Origin: Leucobacter exalbidus
Lineage (GTDB): Bacteria > Actinomycetota > Actinomycetes > Actinomycetales > Microbacteriaceae
Assembly (NCBI RefSeq): GCF_017834145.1
Contig: NZ_JAFIDA010000001.1
Span: 2,480,001 to 2,544,000, forward strand
Length of the DNA stretch: 64,000 nt
Direction of reading: 5' to 3'
The notes under the pieces are model-generated. The model was not told the DNA's origin. It ran no database searches and worked only from the letters and a program-made list of their open reading frames with translations. The position numbers and the translations under genes were made by a program. Positions 17,485 through 26,793 of this stretch are shown piece by piece (position 1 is the first letter of the stretch; every line of letters starts with the position of its first letter).

Positions 17485-18671
17485 CACTGCAGACCGTGCT
17501 CACTGCGCCCACCGCCCAGTTCGACACCGAGGCCCACGCCTATGACGCCCTCGTGCTGCTCGGCTTTGGCGGGCCCGAGGGACAAGACGATGTGATTCCG
17601 TTTCTGCGCAATGTGACGCGCGGCCGCGGCATCCCCGATGAGCGCCTCGAAGAGGTGGCCCATCACTACCGCCACTTTGGCGGCGTCAGCCCGATCAACG
17701 AACAGAACCGGCAGCTGCGCGACGCGTTGCAGGCCGAACTTGAGCGCCGTGGCATCGAGCTGCCGGTGCTGTGGGGCAACCGCAACTGGGCGCCCTACCT
17801 GCCCGAGGTGCTGGGCGATGCTGCCGCCCAGGGCCACGAGCGAGTGCTGGTGCTGCCGACGAGCGCGTTCGCGTCGTACTCGGGGTGCCGCCAGTACCAG
17901 GAGAACCTCGACGAAGCCCTCGCCGGCATCAACACCGCAACCGAGCGCCCGCGCCTCGTCGTCGACAAGGTGCGCCCCTACTTTGACCACCCCGGGTTTC
18001 TCGACCCCTGGATCACCGCCACGCGCCGCTCGATCGCCGAGCTGCTCGTACGCGAACCCGATCTCGAGGCCGCCCGCGACGTGCGCGTGATCTTCACCAC
18101 GCACTCGGTGCCCAATTCATACTCGGGCGCTTTCGGCCCCGATCATGAGGCGCTCGCGGGCCAGGGCGCCTACGAGGCACAGCACCTGGCGGCCGCCGCC
18201 GAAATCGCTGCGGCCGCGTGCCCCGGCGTGACCTGGGAGCTCGCGTACCAGTCGCGCAGCGGCCCGCCCTCGCAGCCGTGGCTCGAGCCCGACATCAACG
18301 ACGCTATCGCCGAGCTGCCCGCGCAGGGCGTGCGCGGCGTGGTGATCGTGCCCGTCGGATTCGTGAGCGATCACATGGAGGTGCTGTGGGATCTCGACAC
18401 CGAGGCCCTCGATACCTGCGCTGAGCTGGGGCTTGCCGCGGTGCGCGTGCCAACCCCCGGCATCGACCCCGTGTACGTTGCGGGCCTCATCGATCTGGTG
18501 CTTGAGCGCCGCGACGGCACCGCCGTGGCAGATCGCCCGTCGCGCACGAATCTCGGCCCGTGGTTTGACGTCTGCGGCGCTGGCTGCTGCGAGACACCGG
18601 CTCGCGCGGCCGCCGCTGCGGCGCGCCTGAACCGGGCTGCTCACGCGCAATCAGCAGAGGCCCACCAATGA
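17481..18671 (+). CDS. hemH: Coproporphyrin ferrochelatase
   Basis: Inserts Fe2+ into coproporphyrin III (CpfC). 396 residues. Motifs: ALVLLGFGGPEGQDDVIPFL, GVSPINEQNRQL, VLPTSAFASYSGCRQY, the metal-site IFTTHSVPNSY and YQSRSGPPSQPWLEPDI. The C-terminus contains DVCGAGCCETP, and with the Cys in SGCRQY this gives the four cysteines expected for the [2Fe-2S] cluster of some actinobacterial ferrochelatases; binding is inferred. ATGA overlaps at both ends (hemQ and hemC) show tight coupling. Confidence 0.95.
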   Translation: MTLQTVLTAPTAQFDTEAHAYDALVLLGFGGPEGQDDVIPFLRNVTRGRGIPDERLEEVAHHYRHFGGVSPINEQNRQLRDALQAELERRGIELPVLWGNRNWAPYLPEVLGDAAAQGHERVLVLPTSAFASYSGCRQYQENLDEALAGINTATERPRLVVDKVRPYFDHPGFLDPWITATRRSIAELLVREPDLEAARDVRVIFTTHSVPNSYSGAFGPDHEALAGQGAYEAQHLAAAAEIAAAACPGVTWELAYQSRSGPPSQPWLEPDINDAIAELPAQGVRGVVIVPVGFVSDHMEVLWDLDTEALDTCAELGLAAVRVPTPGIDPVYVAGLIDLVLERRDGTAVADRPSRTNLGPWFDVCGAGCCETPARAAAAAARLNRAAHAQSAEAHQ

Positions 18672-19744
18672 CCCAGACACCGCTCGAAGACGCCGCCGAG
18701 ATTGCCGTAGTTCGCGGCCCGCTTGCGGCCCGCGACGGCCTGATCCGGGTGGGCACGCGAGGCAGCGCCCTCGCCGTCACCCAAACCACCGGGGTGGCCC
18801 GCCGCATTGCGCAGGCGACCGGCAGCGAGGTCGCGCTCGTCATCATCACGACCAAGGGCGACGTGTCGACCGCCCCGCTCGCGCAGCTCGGTGGCACCGG
18901 GGTGTTTGTGAGCGCCCTGCGCGACGCCCTCATCGCAGGGCAGTGCGATCTCGCCGTGCACTCGCTGAAGGATCTGCCCACGGGCGAGTGCCCCGGCATC
19001 ATCCTGGGCGCGATTCCCGAGCGGGCCGACGCGCGCGACGCACTGTGCGCGCGCGATGGGCTGACCCTCGCTGAGCTGCCTGCGGGCGCTCGTGTTGGCA
19101 CCGGATCCCCGCGTCGCGCCGCCCAGATTCTGCGTATGCGGCCCGACCTCGAGGTGTGCGACCTGCGCGGTAACGTCGATTCGCGGCTTGCGCGCGTGGG
19201 CGCTGACCTCGACGCGGTTGTGCTGGCCGCTGCAGGCCTCATTCGCATTGGCCGCGACGCCGCCATCACCGAATATTTCGAGCTCGATCGGGCACCGGCG
19301 GCGCCGGGGCAGGGCGCGCTCGCGGTCGAGGCGCGCTCAACCGAGACGAGCACCGCCATCGCGGCGGGGCTCGCCGCGCTCGACGACGCCGAAGCGCGCG
19401 CGTGTGCACTCGCCGAGCGCAGCATTCTCGCGGGGCTCGAAGCCGGGTGCCAGGCCCCGGTGGGCGCGTGGGCTCGCTGCGACGGTGACCAGCTCGTGCT
19501 CACGGGCGAGGTGTACCGCGTTGACGGCAGCGAACAGCTCACCGAAACGCGCACCGCAGCATGGGGTGCTCAACCTGACGACCAGCTCGCCGCGGCGCAG
19601 CTCGGCGTTGACGTGGCACAGCAGCTGCTGCAGGGCGGCGCCATCGAACTCGCCCCGCCGGGCACCCTCGGCGTGATGACGCTCTCAGTCCAGGCCTCGG
19701 CCGACACCGTCACTGAAACCTCTGACTCAGGAGCCACGCGATGA
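18668..19744 (+). CDS. hemC: Porphobilinogen deaminase
   Basis: Joins four porphobilinogen units into hydroxymethylbilane. 358 residues. N-terminal IRVGTRGSALAVTQT, substrate-site VHSLKDLPT, GSPRRAAQILRMRPDLEV, RGNVDSRL, APGQGALAVEAR, and the dipyrromethane-cofactor Cys261 in LEAGCQAPVGAWA. A leader of about 22 residues precedes the conserved start. Overlaps hemH and hemD by 4 bp each. Confidence 0.97.
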   Translation: MTQTPLEDAAEIAVVRGPLAARDGLIRVGTRGSALAVTQTTGVARRIAQATGSEVALVIITTKGDVSTAPLAQLGGTGVFVSALRDALIAGQCDLAVHSLKDLPTGECPGIILGAIPERADARDALCARDGLTLAELPAGARVGTGSPRRAAQILRMRPDLEVCDLRGNVDSRLARVGADLDAVVLAAAGLIRIGRDAAITEYFELDRAPAAPGQGALAVEARSTETSTAIAAGLAALDDAEARACALAERSILAGLEAGCQAPVGAWARCDGDQLVLTGEVYRVDGSEQLTETRTAAWGAQPDDQLAAAQLGVDVAQQLLQGGAIELAPPGTLGVMTLSVQASADTVTETSDSGATR

Positions 19745-20607
19745 TCGCGCACGTGAAACAGCCCCTCCTTTCGCTGCGGGGGCTGCGCATTCTGATTCCG
19801 CGAGGCGGTGACCTGGGCGCCGCACTGCACGACAAAATCGTGGCCCGCGGCGGAATCCCCACGATCGCACCCCTGCTCGAAACGGCCCCTCCGGCAGACC
19901 CCGCAGCCTTCGCGGCCGCGGTGGCGCGGTGGAACGCGGGCGAGTACGACTGGATCGTTGTCACCAGCGCGACCACGGCCACCGCGCTCGAAGCGGCCGG
20001 TATTCAGCCCAAGCCGCAGGCGAAGACGGCGGCCGTGGGCCCCGTCACTGCGGCCGCGATTCAAGCGATCGGGTTTCCCCTCCACGTGATGCCCGGCCGC
20101 GACTACTCTGGGCGCGGTCTCGCCGAATCACTGTTGGCGGCACTGCCTGATCCGGAGCAGCGTGCGTCCACTCAGCCCGCGGGCCACCCGGCCGCGGCGC
20201 CCGTGCGCATTTTGCTGCCCGTCTCAGATCTCGCCGACGACACCGTCGAGCGTGCGCTCGTTGAGGCCGGGTACCTGGTCGATCGCGTCGGCGCGTACAC
20301 GACCGCCGTCACCGACGAAATTGCGGGGCTGCGCGAACGCGCGGCAGCCGCAGCATTCGACGTCGTGCTCGCCACGAGCGGTTCGGCGGCCCGCGCGATT
20401 GCGGCGCGATTGGCTCCGCTGCCGCCCGCCACCCACATCGCCGCGATCGGGGCCCCCACGGCCCGCGCGCTCACCGCGGCCGGCCTGCGCGCCGACAGCA
20501 TCGCCGTCACCTCAACCACCGACGGGCTGCTCGACGCGGTCGCCGTCGCGCTGATCGAGGGCGCCCGCGAATCATACGAACACACGCACCAAGGAGACAA
20601 CCGATGA
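19741..20607 (+). CDS. hemD: Uroporphyrinogen III synthase
   Basis: Cyclises hydroxymethylbilane with inversion of ring D. 288 residues. HemD is poorly conserved, but the features fit: [19 protein letters not shown] at the start, the [18 protein letters not shown] block, [41 protein letters not shown], and the C-terminal [14 protein letters not shown] and [10 protein letters not shown]. Position between hemC and hemB supports the call. Overlaps both neighbours by 4 bp. Confidence 0.93.
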   Translation: MIAHVKQPLLSLRGLRILIPRGGDLGAALHDKIVARGGIPTIAPLLETAPPADPAAFAAAVARWNAGEYDWIVVTSATTATALEAAGIQPKPQAKTAAVGPVTAAAIQAIGFPLHVMPGRDYSGRGLAESLLAALPDPEQRASTQPAGHPAAAPVRILLPVSDLADDTVERALVEAGYLVDRVGAYTTAVTDEIAGLRERAAAAAFDVVLATSGSAARAIAARLAPLPPATHIAAIGAPTARALTAAGLRADSIAVTSTTDGLLDAVAVALIEGARESYEHTHQGDNR

Positions 20608-21593
20608 CTTCCTCATTCGACAGCGGCTTGGGGATCAGGCCGCGCCGCATGCGCCGCACCCCGGCGCTGCGGCGCCTCGCGGCCGAGACCCGCGTGCACC
20701 CCGCCGAGCTGATTCTGCCGGTGTTTGTGCGCGAGGGGCTTGATGCACCGCGCCCCATCGAAGCCATGCCCGGTGTGATGCAGCACACACTCGAGTCGGT
20801 GCGCCAGGTCGCGCGCGACGCTGTTGCGGCGGGTATCGGCGGCATCATGCTGTTTGGCGTGCCCGCCACGCGCGATGCGATCGGCAGCCAGGCCGATCAC
20901 CCCGAGGGCATTCTGAACCTCGCGATCGCGGCCGTGCACGAAGAAGCCGGCGACCAGCTTGTGGTGCAGGCCGACCTGTGCCTCGACGAGTTCACCGACC
21001 ACGGCCACTGCGGCGTGCTCGATGCCGCGGGCGAGGTCGATAACGACGCCACCCTCACCCGCTACGAAGCCATCGCCATCACGCAGGCCCGTGCGGGCGC
21101 CGCGGTGCTCGGCGTCTCGGGCATGATGGACGGCCAGGTCGCCGCCGTGCGCACTGCGCTCGATGAGGCGGGTCACGCAGACACCGCGATTCTGGCGTAC
21201 TCGGCGAAGTATGCCTCGGCGTTCTACGGGCCGTTCCGCGAGGCAGTTGACTCGCAGCTGTCGGGCAATCGCCGCGGCTACCAGCAGGATCCCGCGAACC
21301 GCCGCGAGGGCGTGCGCGAGGCCGCCCTCGATATCAACGAGGGCGCCGACATCGTGATGGTGAAGCCCGCCTCGACCTACCTCGACGTGCTTTCAGACGT
21401 CGCCGAGATGAGCCCCGTGCCCGTGTGGGCCTACCAGGTGTCGGGCGAGGCCGCGATGATCGAGGCCGCAGCCGCCAACGGCTGGATCGACCGCCGCGCC
21501 GCCATCGAGGAGTCCATCGTGAGCATCCGCCGCGCGGGCGCCGATGCTGTGCTCACGTACTTCGCACTCGAGCTCGCGGGGTGGCTGCGATGA
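20604..21593 (+). CDS. hemB: Delta-aminolevulinic acid dehydratase
   Basis: Condenses two ALA into porphobilinogen. 329 residues. Schiff-base lysines Lys202 ([13 protein letters not shown]) and Lys254 ([11 protein letters not shown]). The metal loop reads [14 protein letters not shown] (124-137): two of the three zinc cysteines of the E. coli-type enzyme are kept (Cys126, Cys136) but the middle one is Asp128, suggesting a magnesium-leaning or hybrid metal site. GGAG lies 8-10 nt before ATG 20604. Overlaps hemD by 4 bp; the hemL ATG overlaps its stop. Confidence 0.97.
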   Translation: MTSSFDSGLGIRPRRMRRTPALRRLAAETRVHPAELILPVFVREGLDAPRPIEAMPGVMQHTLESVRQVARDAVAAGIGGIMLFGVPATRDAIGSQADHPEGILNLAIAAVHEEAGDQLVVQADLCLDEFTDHGHCGVLDAAGEVDNDATLTRYEAIAITQARAGAAVLGVSGMMDGQVAAVRTALDEAGHADTAILAYSAKYASAFYGPFREAVDSQLSGNRRGYQQDPANRREGVREAALDINEGADIVMVKPASTYLDVLSDVAEMSPVPVWAYQVSGEAAMIEAAAANGWIDRRAAIEESIVSIRRAGADAVLTYFALELAGWLR

Positions 21594-22993
21594 GCGCGCA
21601 CATTTCAGCACCCGCTCCCGTGAGCGCCGGATCAGCCCCCGTCAGCGCCGGCCTCGCCGCGCGCGCAAGCCAGGTGATCGTGGGCGGCGTGAACTCGCCC
21701 GTGCGCGACTTCGGCTCGGTCGGTGGTACCCCACGCTTCTTCGTGAAGGGGCGCGGCGCATGGGTGACCTGCGCCGACGGGCACGACTACGTCGACCTCG
21801 TAGCTGCGTGGGGCCCGGCGCTACTCGGGCACGCGCACCCCGACGTGATCGCTGCGGTGCAGCAGGCCGCGGCGCAGGGGCTTGGGTTTGGGGCATCGCA
21901 CCCGCTCGAGGCCGAACTCGCCGAAGAAATCACCGCCCGGGTGCCGCACGCCGAGCGCCTGCGCTTCGTGTCGACGGGCACCGAGGCCACCATGACGGCG
22001 ATCAGAATCGCGCGCGCGGCCACCGGCCGCCCGCTGATTGTGAAGTTCGCGGGTCACTACCACGGCCACTCCGACGGGCTGCTTGCGGCTGCCGGATCAG
22101 GCCTCGCCACCCTCGGGCTCCCCGGGTCTGCCGGGGTCACCCCCGAGACCGCCGGTCAGACCATCGTGCTGCCCTACAACGATCTGGGCGCACTCGAAGA
22201 AGCTTTCGCAAGCCACGGCGACCAAATCGCCACCGTGATCACCGAAGCGGCCGCCTGCAATATGGGCGTCGTGCCGCCCGCCGCGGGGTTCACCGCCGCG
22301 CTGACCGAGCTGTGCCACCGTCACGGTGCGCTGGTGATCAGCGATGAGGTGCTCACCGGGTTTAGGTCTGGCCCCGCTGGCTACTGGGGTGTGGAACAGG
22401 CGGCAACGCCCGACCTGGTCACCTTCGGCAAGGTTGTGGGCGGAGGTCTGCCGCTCGCCGCTGTGGGCGGGCGCGCCTCGCTGATGGAGCTGCTGGCCCC
22501 CATGGGGCCGGTCTACCAGGGCGGCACGCTGTCGGGTAATCCGGTGGCGGTGGCCGCTGGGTTGGCCACGCTGCGCGGCGCCGATGATGCGGCCTACGCA
22601 CGTCTAGCTGCTGCATCAGAACAGGTGCAGGCGATGGTCAGCGCGGCGCTCACCGAGGCCGGTGTGGCGCACGTGGTGCAGACCGCTGGCACGCTGTTCA
22701 GTGTGTTCTTCGGTCGCGGCGAAGTGAGTGCGGCTGGTGCTGGTGCTGGTGCGGCTGGTGAGCCAACCCTGGGCACTGCCGCGCCGGTGCTGGATTATGC
22801 CACCGCGCAGGCCCAGCACACCGATCGGTACCGCGCGTTCTTCACCGCGATGCTTGAGAACGGTGTGTCGCTGCCCCCGAGCCCCTTCGAGGCCTGGTTT
22901 GTGACGGCGGCCCACGATGAGGCCGCGCTGGCGCACATCCGTGCGGCTCTGCCGGCGGCGGCCGCGGCCGCGGCGGCGGTTCCCGCGCTGTAG
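21590..22993 (+). CDS. hemL: Glutamate-1-semialdehyde 2,1-aminomutase
   Basis: PLP enzyme making ALA from the HemA product. 467 residues from ATG 21590, which overlaps the hemB stop (the open frame upstream is a shadow). [46 protein letters not shown], and PLP lysine Lys281 in [16 protein letters not shown]. Two oddities: a Gly/Ala insertion ([17 protein letters not shown], near residue 385-400) and a poly-Ala C-terminus. Last gene of the operon, followed by a strong terminator. Confidence 0.96.
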   Translation: MSAHISAPAPVSAGSAPVSAGLAARASQVIVGGVNSPVRDFGSVGGTPRFFVKGRGAWVTCADGHDYVDLVAAWGPALLGHAHPDVIAAVQQAAAQGLGFGASHPLEAELAEEITARVPHAERLRFVSTGTEATMTAIRIARAATGRPLIVKFAGHYHGHSDGLLAAAGSGLATLGLPGSAGVTPETAGQTIVLPYNDLGALEEAFASHGDQIATVITEAAACNMGVVPPAAGFTAALTELCHRHGALVISDEVLTGFRSGPAGYWGVEQAATPDLVTFGKVVGGGLPLAAVGGRASLMELLAPMGPVYQGGTLSGNPVAVAAGLATLRGADDAAYARLAAASEQVQAMVSAALTEAGVAHVVQTAGTLFSVFFGRGEVSAAGAGAGAAGEPTLGTAAPVLDYATAQAQHTDRYRAFFTAMLENGVSLPPSPFEAWFVTAAHDEAALAHIRAALPAAAAAAAAVPAL

Positions 22994-23037
22994 TCGGGTG
23001 GCTGCAGCCTCTTTTAGGGGCAGCGGCCACCCCTGAC

Positions 23038-23103
23038 AGGAAGTTTCAGTAACTCCGGAGGAATCAGCCGGTTTCCTCCGGACTTACTGAAACTTCCTTT
23101 TTT
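23038..23103 (+). terminator. hem operon terminator
   Basis: 25-bp stem with one mismatch: arms 23038-23062 and 23074-23098, 11-bp loop, then TTTTTT. A weaker hairpin (GGGTGGCTGC at 22996-23005 with GCAGCGGCCACCC after it) precedes it. Confidence 0.9.
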
Positions 23104-23169
23104 GATGCGCGGGGCAGGTCAGCTCAGGGAAGGGCGGGCAGGTCGAAGCTGGGCACTGCAGGGGTGGGC

Positions 23170-23255
23170 TTTCGCTACGGTCAGAGATTTGACCAGAACC
23201 AGATGAATATCACCCAAATCAACTGGGCGGCATGAAATCTCTGCGCCTAGCGAAA
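23170..23255. repeat. Isolated 21-bp inverted repeat in an intergenic island
   Basis: Arms 23170-23190 (TTTCGCTACGGTCAGAGATTT) without the outer context and 23235-23255 match at 18 of 21 positions, around a 44-bp AT-richer spacer. The island (23104-23290) lies between the hem and purQ terminators and contains no credible gene. It could be a small mobile-element remnant or a structured RNA; there is no direct-repeat evidence for either. Confidence 0.45.
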
Positions 23256-23290
23256 TGGGCTTCGCGTGAGGCACCCCCAAAACACAAAAA

Positions 23291-23324
23291 AGCTTCGGCC
23301 CAGGGAAAACCCTGGGCCGAAGCT
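23291..23324 (-). terminator. purQ terminator
   Basis: Perfect 15-bp stem AGCTTCGGCCCAGGG (23291-23305), loop AAAA, right arm 23310-23324. The A-run at 23285-23290 is the T-tail on the minus strand. Confidence 0.9.
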
Positions 23325-23338
23325 CTTTCACACCGTGC

Positions 23339-24043
23339 TTAGATGCGCGCGGTGAGCGCCTCAACGGCCGCTTCGAAGAAGCGCAGACCATCAAGGCCCG
23401 AACGCATAGCGTCGGGCGTGTCGGGGCCAAAACCGGCCTCGACAGCGTGCTCGGGGTGCGGCATCAGGCCGACAACGTTGCCGCGCTCGTTGGTGAGCCC
23501 TGCAATGTCATTGACCGAACCGTTGGGGTTCACACCGGCGTAGCGGAAAGCGATGAGGCCGTCGCCCTCGAGGCGCTTGAGCGTCTCGTCGTTCGCGATG
23601 TAGCCGCCGTCACCGTTCTTCAGCGGGATGACAATCTCTTCACCCTTGGTGAAGCGGTGCGTCCACGCGGTGTCAGCGTTCTCAACGATCAGCTTCTGAT
23701 CGCGGCGAATGAACTGCTGGTGTGCGTTGCGAATCAGACCGCCAGGAAGCAGATGAGCCTCAACGAGTACCTGGAAGCCGTTGCAAATGCCCAGCACGGG
23801 CATGCCCGCGTTTGCGGCTGCAACAACCTCGGTCATGATCGGTGCAATTGCAGCGATCGCGCCGGGGCGCAGGTAATCGCCGTAGCTGAACCCACCGGGC
23901 AGCACGATCGCGTCGACACCCTGGAGGTCGTGATCGGCGTGCCACAGGGCAACGGGCTCTGCGCCAGCAATGCGAATGGCACGCTGGGCATCGCGGTCGT
24001 CAAGCGACCCGGGGAAAGTTACGACACCAATGCGGGCCGACAT
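23339..24043 (-). CDS. purQ: Phosphoribosylformylglycinamidine synthase subunit PurQ
   Basis: Glutaminase subunit that supplies ammonia to PurL. 234 residues. [22 protein letters not shown] start, oxyanion region [15 protein letters not shown], nucleophile Cys in [14 protein letters not shown], and catalytic His/Glu in MPHPEHAVE. The start ATG shares one base with the purS stop (TAATG on the minus strand), so translation is coupled. Followed by the 23291-23324 terminator. Confidence 0.97.
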   Translation of the reverse strand: MSARIGVVTFPGSLDDRDAQRAIRIAGAEPVALWHADHDLQGVDAIVLPGGFSYGDYLRPGAIAAIAPIMTEVVAAANAGMPVLGICNGFQVLVEAHLLPGGLIRNAHQQFIRRDQKLIVENADTAWTHRFTKGEEIVIPLKNGDGGYIANDETLKRLEGDGLIAFRYAGVNPNGSVNDIAGLTNERGNVVGLMPHPEHAVEAGFGPDTPDAMRSGLDGLRFFEAAVEALTARI

Positions 24044-24321
24044 TATTCGGCCTCGTCCTCGAGCTCGATGAGCTCGTCGTCGACGGTGATTGCGACGACG
24101 TCCTCAATCACGTCGTTCGACAGAATCTCGTCTGCAACCTTGCACACCTCGGCGAGTACCTCAGAGGTAACTTCGCCTTCTACGGTGAACTCAAAACGCT
24201 TGCCAACGCGCACGTTCTGAAACTTTTCATAACCGAGCCGAGCTAGGGCGCCAGTAGTGGCCTTGCCCTGGGGATCGAGCAGTTCGGCCTTCGGCATGAC
24301 ATCAACGACAATCTTGGGCAC
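24043..24321 (-). CDS. purS: Phosphoribosylformylglycinamidine synthase subunit PurS
   Basis: Small dimeric subunit that bridges PurL and PurQ. 92 residues from GTG 24321 ([21 protein letters not shown]), with CGGAG 9-13 nt upstream; a longer frame to 24366 lacks homology and is not used. Conserved middle [19 protein letters not shown], and an acidic C-terminal extension ([10 protein letters not shown]). About 10 residues longer than typical PurS. Confidence 0.94.
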   Translation of the reverse strand: MPKIVVDVMPKAELLDPQGKATTGALARLGYEKFQNVRVGKRFEFTVEGEVTSEVLAEVCKVADEILSNDVIEDVVAITVDDELIELEDEAE

Positions 24322-24447
24322 CCGGGATCTCCGTTTCTTGTGTGAAGCTTGGTTTAATTCTCGCACATCGGGGGCGGCAGAATTCCGCCGCGCCCGCGAG
24401 GGGGTTGCTGGTGGGGGACGAACCGCGCGGGGCGGCGGCTCGTGGGT

Positions 24448-25365
24448 CTATGCGGTGGGTTGATCCGGATCAGCAGAACCCGCGAGGCGATCGAACAGTT
24501 CGCTGTACTGGCCGAGGGTCTGCTCGATGATTTCGGCGGGGAGTACCGGGGGAGTGCCCTGCTTGTCCCAGTTCGCAGCGAGCCAGTTGCGCACGATCTG
24601 CTTATCGAACGAGGCCAAGCGCTCAGCGCGCGGCAGCGTCTCGTCGGCGTAGCGCGCCGAATCCCAGTAGCGCGAAGAGTCGCTCGTGAGCACCTCGTCA
24701 GCGAGCACCATTTCGCCGGTGCGCGGGTCGCGGCCAAACTCAAACTTCGTGTCGGCGAGTACGACGCCGCGCGAAGCAGCGAGGGCACGGGCCTCGGTGA
24801 AAATGCGAATCGAAGTGTCGCGCAGTGCCTGCGCAACCTCGGCACCCACGAGCTCGACGCTGCGTTCGTAGGTGATGTTCTCGTCGTGCTCGCCGAGCGG
24901 CGCCTTGTAAGCGGGCGTGTAGATCGGGGGATCGAGCTGGTCGCCGTCTTGCATACCCGCGGGCAGCTCGATGCCGCAGACCGAACCGAGCTGCTGGTAT
25001 TCAGCAAAGCCCGAGCCGGTGAGCGCACCGCGCACCACGCACTCGATGGGGTACATCTCGAGCTTGCGGGTGAGCATTGCGCGCGGGGCAACATCGGCCG
25101 GAATCTCGGGGAGCTCGGGCACGTGGGGCACGAGGTGGTTGGGTACGTCGATCTGCTCGAACCACCAGTTCGACAGCGCCGTGAGCACCGCGCCCTTGCC
25201 CTCGATGGGGGGCTCGAGTACGAAGTCGAACGCGCTAATGCGGTTGCTCGCGACCACGAGGAGGTACGAATCGGGACCGTTCTCGGGGACGTAGAGGTCA
25301 CGCACCTTGCCCGAGTAAATGTGGGTCCATCCGGGCAGAGGCTTGGGAGTGGGAAGCTCAGTCAC
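24448..25365 (-). CDS. purC: SAICAR synthetase (PurC)
   Basis: Joins aspartate to CAIR in purine synthesis. 305 residues from GTG 25365 (VTELPTPKPLPGWTHIYSGKVRDLY). Conserved SGKVRDLYV, ASNRISAFDFVL, ECVVRGALTGSGFAEYQQ, DTKFEFGRD and DEVLTSDSSRYW. The open frame extends to 25452 without homology. The C-terminal codons include one of the window's repeated GATCCGGATC palindromes (24462-24471). The purS start lies about 125 bp beyond its stop, so all three genes may be one transcript. Confidence 0.96.
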   Translation of the reverse strand: MTELPTPKPLPGWTHIYSGKVRDLYVPENGPDSYLLVVASNRISAFDFVLEPPIEGKGAVLTALSNWWFEQIDVPNHLVPHVPELPEIPADVAPRAMLTRKLEMYPIECVVRGALTGSGFAEYQQLGSVCGIELPAGMQDGDQLDPPIYTPAYKAPLGEHDENITYERSVELVGAEVAQALRDTSIRIFTEARALAASRGVVLADTKFEFGRDPRTGEMVLADEVLTSDSSRYWDSARYADETLPRAERLASFDKQIVRNWLAANWDKQGTPPVLPAEIIEQTLGQYSELFDRLAGSADPDQPTA

Positions 25366-25487
25366 CTGTCCATTCTCGCACTCTCTGCGGTGCCGCGCGT
25401 CCCCAGGCCTCGGCAATCCTTTTCGACTAAAGTTCTCAATAGGAAACATCACGGGTGTGTGCCCGCAGAGGTTGACGAAGGAGCACT

Positions 25488-26693
25488 ATGATTCCGCTGG
25501 GCCCGGTCGTTGCGAGAAGCCGAACAAAAGCCTCACGTGCAATGGTGTGGGCGTACCTCACCGATCCGAGCCTGCGCGCTCAATGGTGGGAGCCGCTGCA
25601 GTTTGATGCCGGCCTGGGCGGCTCGGTGCAGGCGCAGCGCGTGGGCGCTAATGCCGACGGCGAAGACGCTGATGCTGAGTCGCTGAGCCGCGATCTCGTG
25701 GGCGCCGTTGACGTGTGGGTTGCCGGGCACGCGCTGGGGTTCTCGTGGAAGACCGAGGATGAAGAGCGTGGCACCGCCGTGCTCGTCACCCTCAGATCAC
25801 AGGGGTACCACACGGGCGTGACCGTCACCGAGACCGGGTTTGATGCCCTGCGCGAGGGCGCAGCGCGCGCTGCCGAAGCCGGTTACGACTGGAGCCGGTT
25901 TGTCGACGCGCTCGCTGAAGCCAGCCTCGTTGAAGTGGATCTCGATGCTCGTGCCGCCGTTGCAGAGGGGCAGTCGGAGAACACAGCTGGAGCTGGAGCT
26001 GGAGCGGGTGCCGCTGCTGGCGTTGCAGCCGGTGTCGTGGGTGCGGTGGCTGCCGATGCGGCGCCGACCGCAGACGACGCTGCCGCCGAGGTTGCCGCCA
26101 ACGATGCAGCAGACAACACAGCTATCGACGCAGCTGACGACTCAGCGATTTCTGCTGAGGCGCAGGCCGCTGCTGAAGCTGCTGAACTTGAGCTTGCTCC
26201 GCTCGAGATCGATGGCGAGCTCGCCGAAGACGACGAGAACTTGCTCGCCGAGGCCGCTGTTGAAGTTGAAGCAGAACCCGCTGTGGGTGACCACCTCGAA
26301 CTCGTGACCGGGCCCATTGCGGTGCAGGCCCCTGAGTTTTTCCACGCTGCGGTAGTCGAGAAGGAGCGCGTGCCAGTGCGCACAGATGATGCCCCCGAGG
26401 ACGAAGGTCTGGTGCCGCTCGTGCTTCCCGGCCCGCCTACCGAATCGGCCTCGTCAGCGCAGCCTCACCCAGATTCGCTGCTCGAAAAAACAGCCGTGCT
26501 CGAAGAACCCGTAGTTGTTGGCGACACCGCCGCAGCGAGCGGCCGCGAAGATATTGAAGACGCGGTGGTCGTCGAAGAAATCATCATCGAAGACGCTGTC
26601 GTGTTGCCTGCCGCTGACGAGAACGCCGCAGACGGCGACGACGACGATGACAACGCCGAGCCCGATTTCGACTCGCTCATTCGGGGGCTGTAG
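25488..26693 (+). CDS. SRPBCC/AHSA1-like protein with long acidic tail
   Basis: 401 residues from ATG 25488, with a strong GAAGGAG ribosome-binding site. Residues 1-145 resemble an SRPBCC (START-like) ligand-binding domain of the AHSA1 group: VVARSRTKASRAMVWAYLTDPSLRAQWWEPLQF, then GHALGFSWKTED and TLRSQGYHTGVTVTETGF, ending in YDWSRFVDALAEA. Residues from about 160 to 401 are low-complexity, very acidic and Ala-rich (AADAAPTADDAAAEVAANDA and many Glu/Asp runs), presumably disordered. The two-part structure is unusual. Ligand and role unknown. Confidence 0.7.
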   Translation: MIPLGPVVARSRTKASRAMVWAYLTDPSLRAQWWEPLQFDAGLGGSVQAQRVGANADGEDADAESLSRDLVGAVDVWVAGHALGFSWKTEDEERGTAVLVTLRSQGYHTGVTVTETGFDALREGAARAAEAGYDWSRFVDALAEASLVEVDLDARAAVAEGQSENTAGAGAGAGAAAGVAAGVVGAVAADAAPTADDAAAEVAANDAADNTAIDAADDSAISAEAQAAAEAAELELAPLEIDGELAEDDENLLAEAAVEVEAEPAVGDHLELVTGPIAVQAPEFFHAAVVEKERVPVRTDDAPEDEGLVPLVLPGPPTESASSAQPHPDSLLEKTAVLEEPVVVGDTAAASGREDIEDAVVVEEIIIEDAVVLPAADENAADGDDDDDNAEPDFDSLIRGL

Positions 26694-26715
26694 TTTCGTA
26701 GACTGCCGCTGCAAT

Positions 26716-26757
26716 GCAAAAGGTCGGGCCCAGCTGATGCTGGGCCCGACCTTTTGC
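26716..26757. terminator. Convergent terminator (acidic-tail gene / purD)
   Basis: Perfect 19-bp stem: GCAAAAGGTCGGGCCCAGC (26716-26734), loop TGAT, right arm 26739-26757. A second hairpin, GGTGACCGCGG/CCGCGGTCACC (26761-26771 with 26781-26791), stands next to it on the purD side. Confidence 0.92.
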
Positions 26758-26793
26758 GTTGGTGACCGCGGTGGTGTTCGCCGCGGTCACCAG

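Noticed and set aside
21425-21589. Upstream extension of hemL
   Set aside because: It lies inside hemB in another frame; ATG 21590 overlaps the hemB stop in the same way as other genes of the operon.
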